Source of the DNA: Lentisphaera araneosa HTCC2155 | GTDB taxonomy: Bacteria; Verrucomicrobiota; Lentisphaeria; Lentisphaerales; Lentisphaeraceae | Direction of reading: 5' to 3' | Assembly (NCBI RefSeq): GCF_000170755.1 | Contig: NZ_ABCK01000001.1 | Coordinates: forward strand, 372,001-436,000 | Length of the DNA stretch: 64,000 nt | Shown: piece after piece, positions 52,780 through 62,326 of the stretch | How positions within the stretch are numbered: position 1 is the first letter of the stretch | Layout: every line of letters starts with the position of its first letter | Program-made: the position numbers and the translations under genes | Notes under the pieces: model-generated | Told to the model about the DNA's origin: nothing | What the model saw: the letters and a program-made list of their open reading frames with translations, nothing else | The model's database searches: none

Positions 52780-53919
52780 ATGGACTCACGTTACCCCTCA
52801 ATCGAATGGTTAGCTGAAAGAGCTAAAAAACGCATGCCGGGTTTTGCTTATGACTACCTTACTGGCGGCTGTTTTTCTGAAGTTAACTTAGCACGTAATA
52901 CTAGCGAAATTCGCGATGTTCAATTACAACCTCATTACCTCAGAGACTTTAAAGGTGCCTCACAAGAAACAACTCTCTTTGGCAAAACTTATGATGCTCC
53001 CTTTGGTATTGCTCCCGTTGGATTGCAGGGTTTAATGTGGCCTAAGTCATGTGAAATTCTTGCGAAAGCCGCAAAGCAACACAATATCCCCTTCTGCCTC
53101 AGTACAGTAGGTACGGCAAGCATCGAAACGATTGCCGAAATCACTGAAGGTGACTTCTGGTTCCAACTTTACCACCCCGCTGAAGACGAGCTCAGAGATA
53201 AGCTTCTCGAGCGCGCTTGGGCAGCTGGTTGTAAAACTTTAGTTATCCTCGCCGACACGCCAACTTTTGCCTACCGTCCAAAAGAAATCCGTAATGGACT
53301 TTCTATCCCGCCCCGTATGACCGCTCGTAACATCATGCAAATGATGGGGCGTCCACGTTGGGTTTGGGAGCAATTGCTCGCTGGTAAGCCTGAGTTCCAA
53401 ACGATGAAGCCTTATATCCCAAAAGGTCTCAACATGAAGCACCTCGGTCTCTTCATGAACAAGACTTTCTCAGGTCGTTTGACTGAAGCTAAAATCAAAC
53501 CTCTCCGTGACAAATGGAAAGGTAACTTAGTGATCAAAGGTATTGTCAACGAAGAAGATGCGAATAAAGCTATTGCACTTGGCGTTGATGGCATGATTGT
53601 TTCCAACCATGGTGGTCGTCAGCTCGACTCAGGTGAATCTACCATTAAGCCTCTCAATAAATTGGCCAAAGCTCTTAAGGGTAAAACGACTTTACTCATG
53701 GATGGGGGTATTCGTTCGGGTGTGGATATTGCTTCCACAGTGGCCTCTGGTGCCGACTTCACTTTCCTAGGTCGTGCTCCCATGTTCGGTGCTTGTGCGA
53801 TGGGTGCAAAAGGTGGTGATCAAGCGCTTCAAATCCTAAAGCGTCAACTCCAACAAGTTATGGAACAAGTTGGCTGTGAACGTGTGGAAGATTTACCCTC
53901 TCACCTTATTGAGCAGTAA
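52780..53919 (+). CDS. lldD: FMN-dependent L-lactate dehydrogenase (LldD-like)
   Basis: Member of the alpha-hydroxyacid dehydrogenase family, 379 residues, using FMN and passing electrons to the quinone pool. It begins with RMPGFAYDYLTGGC, and shows the FMN/substrate motifs IAPVGLQGLMWP, the Tyr of WFQLYHP, the active-site His and Arg in VSNHGGRQLDSGEST, and LLMDGGIRSGVDI. In this operon it would convert the L-lactate released by the FAH-family enzyme to pyruvate. Other 2-hydroxy acids are possible. Confidence 0.85.
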   Translation: MDSRYPSIEWLAERAKKRMPGFAYDYLTGGCFSEVNLARNTSEIRDVQLQPHYLRDFKGASQETTLFGKTYDAPFGIAPVGLQGLMWPKSCEILAKAAKQHNIPFCLSTVGTASIETIAEITEGDFWFQLYHPAEDELRDKLLERAWAAGCKTLVILADTPTFAYRPKEIRNGLSIPPRMTARNIMQMMGRPRWVWEQLLAGKPEFQTMKPYIPKGLNMKHLGLFMNKTFSGRLTEAKIKPLRDKWKGNLVIKGIVNEEDANKAIALGVDGMIVSNHGGRQLDSGESTIKPLNKLAKALKGKTTLLMDGGIRSGVDIASTVASGADFTFLGRAPMFGACAMGAKGGDQALQILKRQLQQVMEQVGCERVEDLPSHLIEQ

Positions 53920-53941
53920 AAATCCTAGTTCATAAAGGCAA

Positions 53942-53970
53942 AAGCGAAGTCCTCGGACTTCGCTTTTTTT
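53942..53970 (+). terminator. Strong terminator of the fucose operon
   Basis: Stem AAGCGAAGTCC / GGACTTCGCTT closed by a tiny loop, followed by seven T, 22 bases after the lldD-like stop. Confidence 0.9.
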
Positions 53971-54049
53971 GGTTCTTCACGTTAGTGCTTGAAAGGTACT
54001 TTATTCTCTAGTTTTTAGTATCTTCCCTTCCCCGGAGGGGGAGTATACT

Positions 54050-54222
54050 ATTAGCCCTAGGTGAATGAAGTGAACCTAGGGAAATAGATAAGAAAGAAGA
54101 CCGTCCTCGGAGAGGGCGTACAGTCCTAATCATATCCAACTGGCTTGAACTTGGCCCTCTTCGAGGACCGAAAATCATTTTAACAAGTTTTCCTAGGTTC
54201 GTGATGCTTACCTAGGGCTAAT
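54050..54222. repeat. 173-bp imperfect inverted-repeat element (MITE-like)
   Basis: The ends are perfect inverted repeats ATTAGCCCTAGGT. Inside, each side also forms its own hairpin around CCTAGG, and a second complementary block (CCGTCCTCGGAGAGGGC with GCCCTCTTCGAGGACCG) closes the centre. The whole region can fold into one long hairpin. It carries no ORF. It resembles a non-autonomous transposable element; the rest of the 53971-54325 gap shows nothing I can name. Confidence 0.7.
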
Positions 54223-54325
54223 CAAAATTTGCCACCTTCAGTGACAATTGGTAGGAATTACTCTTGGTCAAAGACCAACTCACAGGTTTTTGCTCCGATC
54301 GACTGAAAAACGCGAAGAATATTTT

Positions 54326-55399
54326 TTATAGCTTGAGCGCTGGATGAATAATTTGGCCCTTACTCAAATTAACAGCTCGGCGTAATGCGGAGTTCGATTC
54401 TAAAGCTTTTTCGAGACCAAGATCAGCAATCATTTTTATGTAAGGTAGCGTTTGAGCAGAAAGTGCTTGACTCGATGTGAGAGCTACGGCACCTGGCATA
54501 TTGCTTACACAATAATGCAAAACGCCATCAACAACATAGGTCGGTTCTTCGTGTGTTGTTGGACGCGAAGTTTCCACACAGCCACCTTGATCCACTGCCA
54601 CATCAATAATGAGCGAGCCCTTCTTCATGAGTTTGAGCATATCTCGTGTGACAATAGTGGGGGCCTTGCCACCCGGAATTAAAACGGCTCCGACGACCAT
54701 ATCTGCCAAAGGCAATTCTTTTATCACATTTTCTTGAGAAGCAAATAAAGTTTGCACTCGCCCTTCGTATTTTTCATCAATGAGACTCAAGGGGCCTTCA
54801 TTAATGTCCATGATAGTTACATTGGCGCCCATGCCAACGGCAATCTTTAGCGCACTACGTCCCACCATCCCTGCTCCAATAATTAAGACTCGACCTGCCT
54901 GAACACCTGGCACTCCACTTAAAAGGACTCCACGTCCACCACTAGGTTTTTCTAAATATTTAGCGCCCTCTTGAATAGCTAAACGACCTGCAATCTGTGA
55001 CATGGGTTTTAAGCAAGGCAAAGAACCATCATCCAACTGCAAGGTTTCGTAAGCCAGAGCTTCAACTCGTTTATCGAGCAATCCGTGAATCAAATCATCA
55101 TCTGCCGCTAAATGTAAGTAAGTAAATATAATCTGATTTTCATGATAGAGCGCAACCTCTTCTTTTTGTGGTTCTTTGACCTTAATAATCATCTCGGCCC
55201 AATCGTGCAAAACTTTGCGATCATCGCAAATGATACAGCCTGCTTGATCGTAAAATATGTCGTTATAGCCTGCTCCGCTCCCCGCCTTAGTCTCCACCAT
55301 AACTTCATGACCTGCATCAATTAATGCGGCAGCACCTTCGGGTCCAAGTCCAACACGATATTCGTTTTTTTTAATTTCTTTGGGAATAGCAATCTTCAT
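54326..55399 (-). CDS. ald: Alanine dehydrogenase
   Basis: Interconverts L-alanine with pyruvate and ammonia using NAD. The 357 residues begin with the family signature IPKEIKKNEYRVGLGPEG; ETKAGSGAGYNDIFY and EPTYVVDGVLHYCVSNMPG are conserved, and the Rossmann motif is IIGAGMVGRSALKIAVGMG. Length is slightly below the usual 370. It has no operon partner. AGGAGAT precedes the start. Confidence 0.95.
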   Translation of the reverse strand: MKIAIPKEIKKNEYRVGLGPEGAAALIDAGHEVMVETKAGSGAGYNDIFYDQAGCIICDDRKVLHDWAEMIIKVKEPQKEEVALYHENQIIFTYLHLAADDDLIHGLLDKRVEALAYETLQLDDGSLPCLKPMSQIAGRLAIQEGAKYLEKPSGGRGVLLSGVPGVQAGRVLIIGAGMVGRSALKIAVGMGANVTIMDINEGPLSLIDEKYEGRVQTLFASQENVIKELPLADMVVGAVLIPGGKAPTIVTRDMLKLMKKGSLIIDVAVDQGGCVETSRPTTHEEPTYVVDGVLHYCVSNMPGAVALTSSQALSAQTLPYIKMIADLGLEKALESNSALRRAVNLSKGQIIHPALKL

Positions 55400-55572
55400 C
55401 GTTTATCTCCTGTATAACAAGATAATATATATTCTTATTAGCCTTGATCAGTAATTTTTAGATGATTTTCTTTTAAATTTAGATTATTAAAAAATGAAAG
55501 CTTTGCGACTCCCGCAGGTCATATTGGCTTGTACTCAGTTTAGGATTAGGTAAAATAGGCAAGGAGTCTTTT

Positions 55573-57414
55573 ATGCAGTTTATTCACACCTCGTTACTGT
55601 TTGGTTTATTAGCCATACTTATACCTATTTTGATTCATTTGTTTCAAAAGCAGAAGCCCAAGACTGTCTCGATCCCAACTTTTCACTTTATTGAGCAAGC
55701 CTTAATCGAGAGTTCTTCTTCACGTAAAATAAAATCCTCCTTTTTACTCTTTTTGCGCATGCTGCTTATTGCCCTGCCCGTATTGCTCCTGGCTCAACCG
55801 TATTTACCTGGAGTTAATGCTGAGCTGGAGAAAAAGCATATCATCATCATTGATAATTCTTATTACTCCGCTCAAGGACAACAGCTACAAGAAGCCAAAG
55901 ACAAAGCTCAAGAGATTATCAAAAATCTTCCTGAAGGAAGTATGCTTAAGCTCGTCAGCGTTAATAATTATAACAAGGAATTTACCTATATTCACGAAGA
56001 TGTGATCGAAGAAGTAAAGTCCCTAAGTCCAAACAGCGCACTTATTGACTTTAATAAGTTCATCAAAAGGCTCGATAAAAAAGATGATTCACTACGTTTT
56101 CATTGTATAAGCGATCTCAATGCACACGCTTGGAAAAATCAAGTCCCCACTCAAGACAACATCACTTTCCACACCTTAAAAAAGAGACGTTTTAATAATT
56201 ACATTCAAAGCCTTAAGCACCCAGATTTCTTCATTCTCAATCAAGTTGCGACTTTTGAAGTCACCCTAGCTGGCGATAGCCCTTTAGCAGGTTTGAAAGT
56301 TCATCTCTACGAAGATGATCAAATCATTCAGTCCCGCACGGTGCCCCTCAGCCAAAGTTCTTCAATAAGCCTTAAGTTCAATTACACCCCAAGTTCCGAA
56401 AATTTTAAGTTGTACTTCAAGTTAGATGTGGATGATAAATTCCAGGAAGATAACCACTACTACTTTGTGGGAAAATCTTCACCTCAGAAAAAACTCTTCA
56501 TTTTTGATCAAGCCAGCCGTGACGAATTAAGTCCTGGTCTCATTGCTCAACTAGCCCTCGAACAAAATTCGTATTTTGAGATCAGTCGCTCGGACCTCCA
56601 TAAACTTTCTCTCGATGGTGATATTTATTTTTTCTCTGGCCTCAGTCAATTAAAAGAAGCCGATTGGAACAAGATCGATCAGCTCAGCGAAATGGAAAAG
56701 ATCATCATTTTATGGCCGATGGACTCCGACGATCCCGAAAACTTGAGCCCACGAATTCTTCCCATTTTCAGAAGCAATATGAGCCCCGAAATAAGTATGA
56801 GTCGACTGTTTAGCCAAGACGCAAAACTCAGAGATTTTAATCAAGAACTCGCCGAGATCACCCTGCCTCAAACTTTTTTACTCGAGCGTTCAAATACTCA
56901 AAAAAGTTTCCTCAGTAGCTTTGATAAACGTGACCTAGTTTCATCGACTCAATACAAAAAAGCACGCCTCGTTTTCAGTGGTCTTAGTGTGAGTCCCGAA
57001 CTCATCAATTCCAACTTTTTGGCTCCTCTCATCCATGCAATCACTAGATCCCAGACTGATTTAGGAAGCTATAATTTAAGCGTGGGTCAGAATATCGGCA
57101 TCGAGACCGCAAAAGCACTTGTGATGTCCAACCCCGAAGGGATTAAAGAAGACATTGCTCCCAGTGAAAAATTTTATAACAAAACTTTAATAAGTGGCTT
57201 CTACGACTTAAGCAATGAGCAATCCTATGCAGTTAACTTAGAGCGCCCTGTAGGAATCAACTCCTACCTCGATCAGCCCAATAATGAAAACTCTGACGAA
57301 AGTGAATCTCGTGGTTTTTATATCTCCAGCTCTGTGATGACGCTCATTTTACTCATCGTTCTCTTAAGCGTTAATATCGTTGAATTGCGATTAACGCGTA
57401 AGGAGAGTGCCTGA
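55573..57414 (+). CDS. BatA-type membrane protein
   Basis: A 613-residue protein whose first ~80 residues match the aerotolerance BatA N-terminal domain (two membrane helices: LLFGLLAILIPILIHLF, then FLRMLLIALPVLLLAQPYLPG). A large periplasmic-type region with a degenerate von Willebrand A layout (IIIDNSYYSAQGQQ) follows, and a last membrane helix (VMTLILLIVLLSVNIVELRL). It overlaps the next gene by one base. Such pairs normally accompany MoxR and DUF58 genes, which are absent here. Confidence 0.8.
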   Translation: MQFIHTSLLFGLLAILIPILIHLFQKQKPKTVSIPTFHFIEQALIESSSSRKIKSSFLLFLRMLLIALPVLLLAQPYLPGVNAELEKKHIIIIDNSYYSAQGQQLQEAKDKAQEIIKNLPEGSMLKLVSVNNYNKEFTYIHEDVIEEVKSLSPNSALIDFNKFIKRLDKKDDSLRFHCISDLNAHAWKNQVPTQDNITFHTLKKRRFNNYIQSLKHPDFFILNQVATFEVTLAGDSPLAGLKVHLYEDDQIIQSRTVPLSQSSSISLKFNYTPSSENFKLYFKLDVDDKFQEDNHYYFVGKSSPQKKLFIFDQASRDELSPGLIAQLALEQNSYFEISRSDLHKLSLDGDIYFFSGLSQLKEADWNKIDQLSEMEKIIILWPMDSDDPENLSPRILPIFRSNMSPEISMSRLFSQDAKLRDFNQELAEITLPQTFLLERSNTQKSFLSSFDKRDLVSSTQYKKARLVFSGLSVSPELINSNFLAPLIHAITRSQTDLGSYNLSVGQNIGIETAKALVMSNPEGIKEDIAPSEKFYNKTLISGFYDLSNEQSYAVNLERPVGINSYLDQPNNENSDESESRGFYISSSVMTLILLIVLLSVNIVELRLTRKESA

Positions 57415-59495
57415 TGCCCAACTTCTCACCCATAATCCCCTTACCCATTCTGCTACTGGTATTCATTGCCTACCTGTGGACTTTGTGGGCGCTCTGGAAA
57501 CAAGAAAAAGATAAACGTCCCGTTCATTTAATCTTCCGTCTAATCGCCACGCTACTCATTTTCTTTTGTGCTTTAAAACCTGCGTGGAAAGTGTCCCAAA
57601 CCATTAGCTCAAAGCAAACCATCTATATTTTAGTGGACTCATCTCAGAGTATGGAAGTGAAGGATGAACTGCCATCTCGATATCAAAATGCGCTTAAACT
57701 TTTAGAAAATCACCGTGAACAAATTGATAAGCTTGAGCGCGTGAATGTCGAAGTTCGCTTCTTTGACCTCAAGCTTCACGAACTCCAACCCAAAGAGTTC
57801 GGCTCGGCCACTTCCATTTCCAATGCCCTCGCACAATGCCTTCAAGAAGACAATAAAATAAAAGCTTTTATGATTTTGAGTGATGGCCTTCAAAACCATG
57901 GTCAAGATCTGGAAAAAGTCATTTATAATATCAATCAATACGAAATCTCAGTCTATTTTGTCCCCTTTGGTAAAGAGCAGCTCAAGGGTGAGTTTTCAGA
58001 TGTTTCCATCAGCCAAGTTCGAAGCCCCGAGTTTCTCCAGAAAAAACAAGACCTTAAACTCAAGTTCAAAACCGAACTCAAAGGGCTCAAGGGACAAACT
58101 CAAACTTACGAAATCATTCAAAATGATCGCGTTTTAGCTTCTTATTCACTCATCCCCAAAACTAATAACGCTATTGAAGAAGTAGAAATCATTATCCCCG
58201 CCAAAAAACTGAAAGCCAATTATAACCTCATTCAAGTCAAAGCTCAGGGACGTAAAAATGAAATCACTCCACTCGATAATGAGGCTAAACGTTTAATCTT
58301 CGTTCGAGAAGAAGGTTTGAAAATCTTATTGCTTGCATCAGCGCCCTCAGCCGATTATAAATTTTTGCGCCGAACTTTGGAAAGCAACCCTCATTTTACA
58401 TTGACCAGTCCCTCACCCTTTTTACTGCAAAGTTCTAAGGCAACGGAATTCTGGTTAAGTACTGACTTAGCCGATTATGACCTCATTATCTTATGTCGTC
58501 CCAAGCCAAACTTCTTTCCAAAAGAGTTTTTTAATAAGCTCTACGAAACTTATACTTTGAATAAAAAGGGACTCTTGATTTTCAGTGGTGGAGACATCAA
58601 TAAATACCTCGATCAAGATTTAGCTTTTGCCGATTCCCTGCCCGCACTACCCAGTTCATCCCAACTCGAGCAAGAAATCTTAGTTGACTCCATCAATCAA
58701 AATCACTTTGTGAGTAAAAACTTTAAAGATACCAACTTGAACGAACTTTCTCTATCTGGCCTTACTTATCCCAGCCGTGAAAACCCTGGTTCACAAGTTA
58801 TCCTCAAGAGCTCTTTGGCTCCCCTCATTCTCACGCGCAATTGGAAGCTATCAAGAATTGGCCTCATACAAACGAATGCCCTGTGGCAGCTCAACCTCAA
58901 TGAAAAGGCTGAGATTTATCAAGACCTCATGGCCCGACTAGCTTATTACCTCTGTTCACGGGAAGATGATCTCAAGGATATGCTCACAGTGAAAAGTAAT
59001 AAACTCAATTACTCACAGGACGAGAAAGGCTTCTTTACCGCCAGCCTTAAAAATAATGAAGGTGCCAAAGTCACCAAGGCTCAAATTAAACTGATGATTG
59101 GCGAAAAACTGCATCAGATGTCACCCCAAGAACTCAACTACACACACGATCAAAAATTTGATCAAAGTGGTCTTATTCAGTTCAAAGCTCAAAGCCGTTT
59201 AAAAGATGAATTAATAGCATCCCTCTCTGCCAAGATCTACGTCTCTTCGGAGCATAATGAACTCAATGATATCACCACTAACATTAAATTGCTCCGAGCC
59301 CTCAGTGAAAAAACCAATGGTAGTGAAATTCAACGTCAGAAATTCTCTGATTGGCTCACTAAAATGAATCAAACTGGCCGTGTTAATTCAGTCTCACTCC
59401 AAGTCAAAAGAACCCCTCTCTGGGATAACTTTTATATCCTAAGCCTTATTCTTTTCTTCTTCTGCCTCGAATGGTACTGGCGTAAATTTCGTTAA
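57414..59495 (+). CDS. VWA-domain membrane protein
   Basis: A 693-residue protein with two N-terminal membrane helices (LPILLLVFIAYLWTLWALW, then LIFRLIATLLIFFCAL), a von Willebrand factor A domain with a near-complete MIDAS site (ILVDSSQSMEV, later ILSDGLQNHG), a glutamine-amidotransferase-like region of the type found in this family, and a C-terminal helix (FYILSLILFFFCLEWYW). It is translationally coupled to the BatA-type gene (TGATG). Together they probably form a cell-envelope complex of unknown purpose. Confidence 0.8.
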   Translation: MPNFSPIIPLPILLLVFIAYLWTLWALWKQEKDKRPVHLIFRLIATLLIFFCALKPAWKVSQTISSKQTIYILVDSSQSMEVKDELPSRYQNALKLLENHREQIDKLERVNVEVRFFDLKLHELQPKEFGSATSISNALAQCLQEDNKIKAFMILSDGLQNHGQDLEKVIYNINQYEISVYFVPFGKEQLKGEFSDVSISQVRSPEFLQKKQDLKLKFKTELKGLKGQTQTYEIIQNDRVLASYSLIPKTNNAIEEVEIIIPAKKLKANYNLIQVKAQGRKNEITPLDNEAKRLIFVREEGLKILLLASAPSADYKFLRRTLESNPHFTLTSPSPFLLQSSKATEFWLSTDLADYDLIILCRPKPNFFPKEFFNKLYETYTLNKKGLLIFSGGDINKYLDQDLAFADSLPALPSSSQLEQEILVDSINQNHFVSKNFKDTNLNELSLSGLTYPSRENPGSQVILKSSLAPLILTRNWKLSRIGLIQTNALWQLNLNEKAEIYQDLMARLAYYLCSREDDLKDMLTVKSNKLNYSQDEKGFFTASLKNNEGAKVTKAQIKLMIGEKLHQMSPQELNYTHDQKFDQSGLIQFKAQSRLKDELIASLSAKIYVSSEHNELNDITTNIKLLRALSEKTNGSEIQRQKFSDWLTKMNQTGRVNSVSLQVKRTPLWDNFYILSLILFFFCLEWYWRKFR

Positions 59496-59518
59496 TATAT
59501 AATCCTCCGAATAATTGT

Positions 59519-59790
59519 GAGTGCTGAAAGCACGGCATAACTCAGCCTGGCACGAAAGTGCTAGGAAATAAAGTGACCGTAGTTAATGTGAGTCCCAACG
59601 GGACGGTATAAATCCTATACCATACCTTCGGCATTCATTTGTTTTATCATCCGATTTATGCCCAAGGCTCACGCCATTGGGCTACATTATAACATGCCTT
59701 AGGCATTCAATTTTAGTGCTGAAAGCACGGCATAACTCAGCCTGGCACGAAAGTGCTAGGAAATAAAATAACTGTTGTTAATGTGAATAC
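59519..59790. repeat. REP-like cluster with uninterrupted intron target site
   Basis: Two GTGCT GAA AGCAC plus CCTGGCAC...GTGCTAGG modules (near 59519 and 59716) flank GTCCCAACGGGAC, ATACC TTC GGCAT, the CCCAAGGCTCACGCC hairpin and ATGCC TTA GGCAT. The stretch 59668-59706 is homologous to the joined exons of the group II intron. No gene is visible between 59496 and 59965. Confidence 0.88.
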
Positions 59791-59965
59791 CAAAAGTGTA
59801 AATAATGCTTCAACATCGAATGATTTATGCATTTAATAATTTTGAAAAAACTAAATATAAAGATCTCCCAAATTATGCTAAGGAAAGCTTTCAATCATAG
59901 ATGCTTTTCTCTGAGGTCGATCTATATTGCCGACGATTCTTAATAAAACCTATTCGGAGATTAAT

Positions 59966-61042
59966 ATGAGTACTATCTATTGGGGCGTAGGTCTACGCCG
60001 TTCGCACGACGAAAAAGCCCTTGACGTCTTGTTCCCCTTCATTCAATCAAGCACGAGCGAAGAGTTTGCGGAAATCGCAAAAATCACTGCTGTTAATGCT
60101 GAGGCTATCAACACAAAAATCCTCAATGAAGAACAATTACAGCAACTCGTTGAAGTGAACTCAAATGATCTCAGCCTAGCGACTATGCTCGGCGAATTTG
60201 ATATGAACGACAATATCTACTCACTCACCGATCGCGTTATCACTGTAATCCCTAATTTCACAGAAAGTTCAGTTGAAAGCACAGAAGATGCTTACCTTCG
60301 TTTACAGATGCTCTCTCAGCGTCTTGTTAAACCTCATGGTGTAAGCCTCGACAGCATCTTTGGCAAACTCCCAAATATTGCATGGACAAACTACGGCCCC
60401 GTTTTCCCTGAAGACGTTCAAGAGCTCACTATTCAGACTTTTGCCTCTATTCAGCCACTCTCAGTAACTCACGTCGATAAATTCCCTTACATGACTAACT
60501 ACAATGTCCCTTCAGGTGTTCGCATTGGCAATGGCGCAAAAATCCGTCTCGGTGCTCACCTCGGTGAAGGCACAACGGTTATGCAAGCTGGTTTCGTGAA
60601 CTTCAACGCTGGTACAGAAGGCAATGCTATGATCGAAGGTCGCGTTTCTGCTGGTGTATTTGTTTCTAAGGATTCTGATGTTGGCGGCGGTGCTTCTATT
60701 ATGGGTACACTCTCTGGTGGCGGTAAAGAAGTTGTATGCATCGGTTCAAAATGTCTTCTCGGTGCTAACGCGGGTACGGGTATCTCACTCGGCTTCGGTT
60801 GTACTGTAGGTGCTGGCACTTACATCACGGCTAGCTCAAAAGTTTCACTCTACGACGAAAACTCTAATCCCGTTAACCTCAATGGCGACTTAGTGGCCGA
60901 AGGCGAAAACGTCGTCAAAGGCCTCGACTTGAGTGGTAGAGATAAATTACTTATCTATCAAGATTCCGTGTCTGGCAAACTCATTTGCCGTCCGAATCCA
61001 AAGACTGTAGAACTCAATACTTCATTGCACATCAATGACTAA
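59966..61042 (+). CDS. dapD: Tetrahydrodipicolinate N-succinyltransferase
   Basis: Transfers succinate to tetrahydrodipicolinate in lysine/diaminopimelate synthesis. I use the ATG at 59966, preceded by GGAGA at good spacing, rather than an upstream start. The 358 residues have an N-terminal helical region and a left-handed beta-helix of hexapeptide repeats (GVRIGNGAKIRLGAHLGEG, MIEGRVSAGVFVSKDSDVGG, IGSKCLLGANAGTGI). This matches the longer DapD type, not the 275-residue E. coli type. Confidence 0.9.
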   Translation: MSTIYWGVGLRRSHDEKALDVLFPFIQSSTSEEFAEIAKITAVNAEAINTKILNEEQLQQLVEVNSNDLSLATMLGEFDMNDNIYSLTDRVITVIPNFTESSVESTEDAYLRLQMLSQRLVKPHGVSLDSIFGKLPNIAWTNYGPVFPEDVQELTIQTFASIQPLSVTHVDKFPYMTNYNVPSGVRIGNGAKIRLGAHLGEGTTVMQAGFVNFNAGTEGNAMIEGRVSAGVFVSKDSDVGGGASIMGTLSGGGKEVVCIGSKCLLGANAGTGISLGFGCTVGAGTYITASSKVSLYDENSNPVNLNGDLVAEGENVVKGLDLSGRDKLLIYQDSVSGKLICRPNPKTVELNTSLHIND

Positions 61043-61062
61043 TTAGTCCTAACAGCCATTCT

Positions 61063-61093
61063 AAAAAAGGGAGCTCAAGTAGCTCCCTTTTTT
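61063..61093 (+). terminator. Strong terminator of dapD
   Basis: Thirteen-base stem AAAAAAGGGAGCT / AGCTCCCTTTTTT with a five-base loop, 20 bases after the dapD stop. Its T-run makes it active on the plus strand, and the A-run makes it potentially bidirectional. Confidence 0.92.
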
Positions 61094-61244
61094 ATTATTC
61101 ACAAAAACCTTACAACTTGGAAACTTATACATATTATAAACTGAGAGATACTAAGAACAGATGATTTTAAAAAGGAATAAAATTGCCTTTTTTCACATCA
61201 CGATATAACATATATTTATTAGTATATTCTGTGGAGGAACTTGT

Positions 61245-62072
61245 ATGAGATCAGCTAGATTAAAGCCAAGCGATGGCACCTACTACCACATAATGAATCG
61301 CATTGCAGGAGAAAAAAGTTTTTATCCCTTTGGTAATCAAGAAAAACAAATGTTTATTTCCATGATGAACAAGTACCTGAAGCTCTATAAAATTGATCTC
61401 TTATCTTACTGTATTATGTCCAATCATTATCATTTGGTTCTCTTCAGTCCTGGAAAAATCTCCCCTGAAGAAATAAAAACACGTTGGCAGGATTTCTATG
61501 GACATTCAAAAGGACATTTCCACCCTGAACCTCTATGGGAATCTCCGAAAACAATAGAACAATGGCGCCTACGTTTAAGCGATGTATCGGACTTTATGAA
61601 AGTTCTTCAACAGTCATTTACTGCTTGGTATAATCGGACTCATAATAGGCGTGGCCATTTTTGGGCAGATCGCTTTAAAAGTGTTATTTTGGAAGGAGGA
61701 AACTCATTGCTTCGCTGTATTAAATATGTAGAGCTAAATCCGCTCAGAGCCGGTATCTTAGATGAAAACAAAAATTATATTTATTCATCCTATGGCATTT
61801 ATAAATCAACTAAAAAACATCCACTAGAAACAAACCTCATTAAACATCTACCTGCAGCATTAGGCTCTAAATCAAAAGACACAATAAGGCGATTTTATCA
61901 AACTATTCAAACAATAATCTTTAATGCATCGACAAAAGAATTTAGTATACGACAATCCATTTGGACTCATAGCAAAATTATTGGCAGCAAAAAATTCATT
62001 AGCAAACTCATCAAAAAGTACTCGCAGCTTTCTCCAGATATAAAAAGCTCAAGCGATATCTGCTTCATCTAG
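61245..62072 (+). CDS. RAYT-type Y1 transposase
   Basis: A 275-residue HUH transposase of the REP-associated tyrosine group. The HUH motif is H61-Y62-H63 (MSNHYHLVLF) and the likely nucleophile is Y161 in CIKYVELNPLRAGI; RGHFWADRFKS is conserved. It is much longer than the 154-residue copy at 44.8 kb and belongs to a different subgroup. A REP cluster lies about 1.5 kb upstream, on the far side of dapD. It appears intact. GTGGAGG precedes the ATG. Confidence 0.88.
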   Translation: MRSARLKPSDGTYYHIMNRIAGEKSFYPFGNQEKQMFISMMNKYLKLYKIDLLSYCIMSNHYHLVLFSPGKISPEEIKTRWQDFYGHSKGHFHPEPLWESPKTIEQWRLRLSDVSDFMKVLQQSFTAWYNRTHNRRGHFWADRFKSVILEGGNSLLRCIKYVELNPLRAGILDENKNYIYSSYGIYKSTKKHPLETNLIKHLPAALGSKSKDTIRRFYQTIQTIIFNASTKEFSIRQSIWTHSKIIGSKKFISKLIKKYSQLSPDIKSSSDICFI

Positions 62073-62289
62073 AATAACAAATTCACAAGACTTTAAACAC
62101 TAGCAACTGCTTTGTTTGAATTCAGTCATTTATGTACAAAAAAACTCAGAAATAACAAGAAATCCAAACTCGAGAAGTAAGCTTAGAAAATCAAGAGTCA
62201 TACAAAGGCTTTTACATGGCTAGCCCCACCATATTCCTCCAAATATAAGCATCAAATTATAAAAAATTCTTATTTCTCCCTCAAAATCA

Positions 62290-62325
62290 CCTGTCCCTCC
62301 TCATCCCCCTGTCCCTCCTCATCCC
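62290..62325. repeat. 18-bp tandem duplication
   Basis: CCTGTCCCTCCTCATCCC occurs twice in a row at the junction between the first 148-bp repeat and the truncated transposase. It marks the rearrangement breakpoint. Confidence 0.85.
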
Positions 62326-62326
62326 G

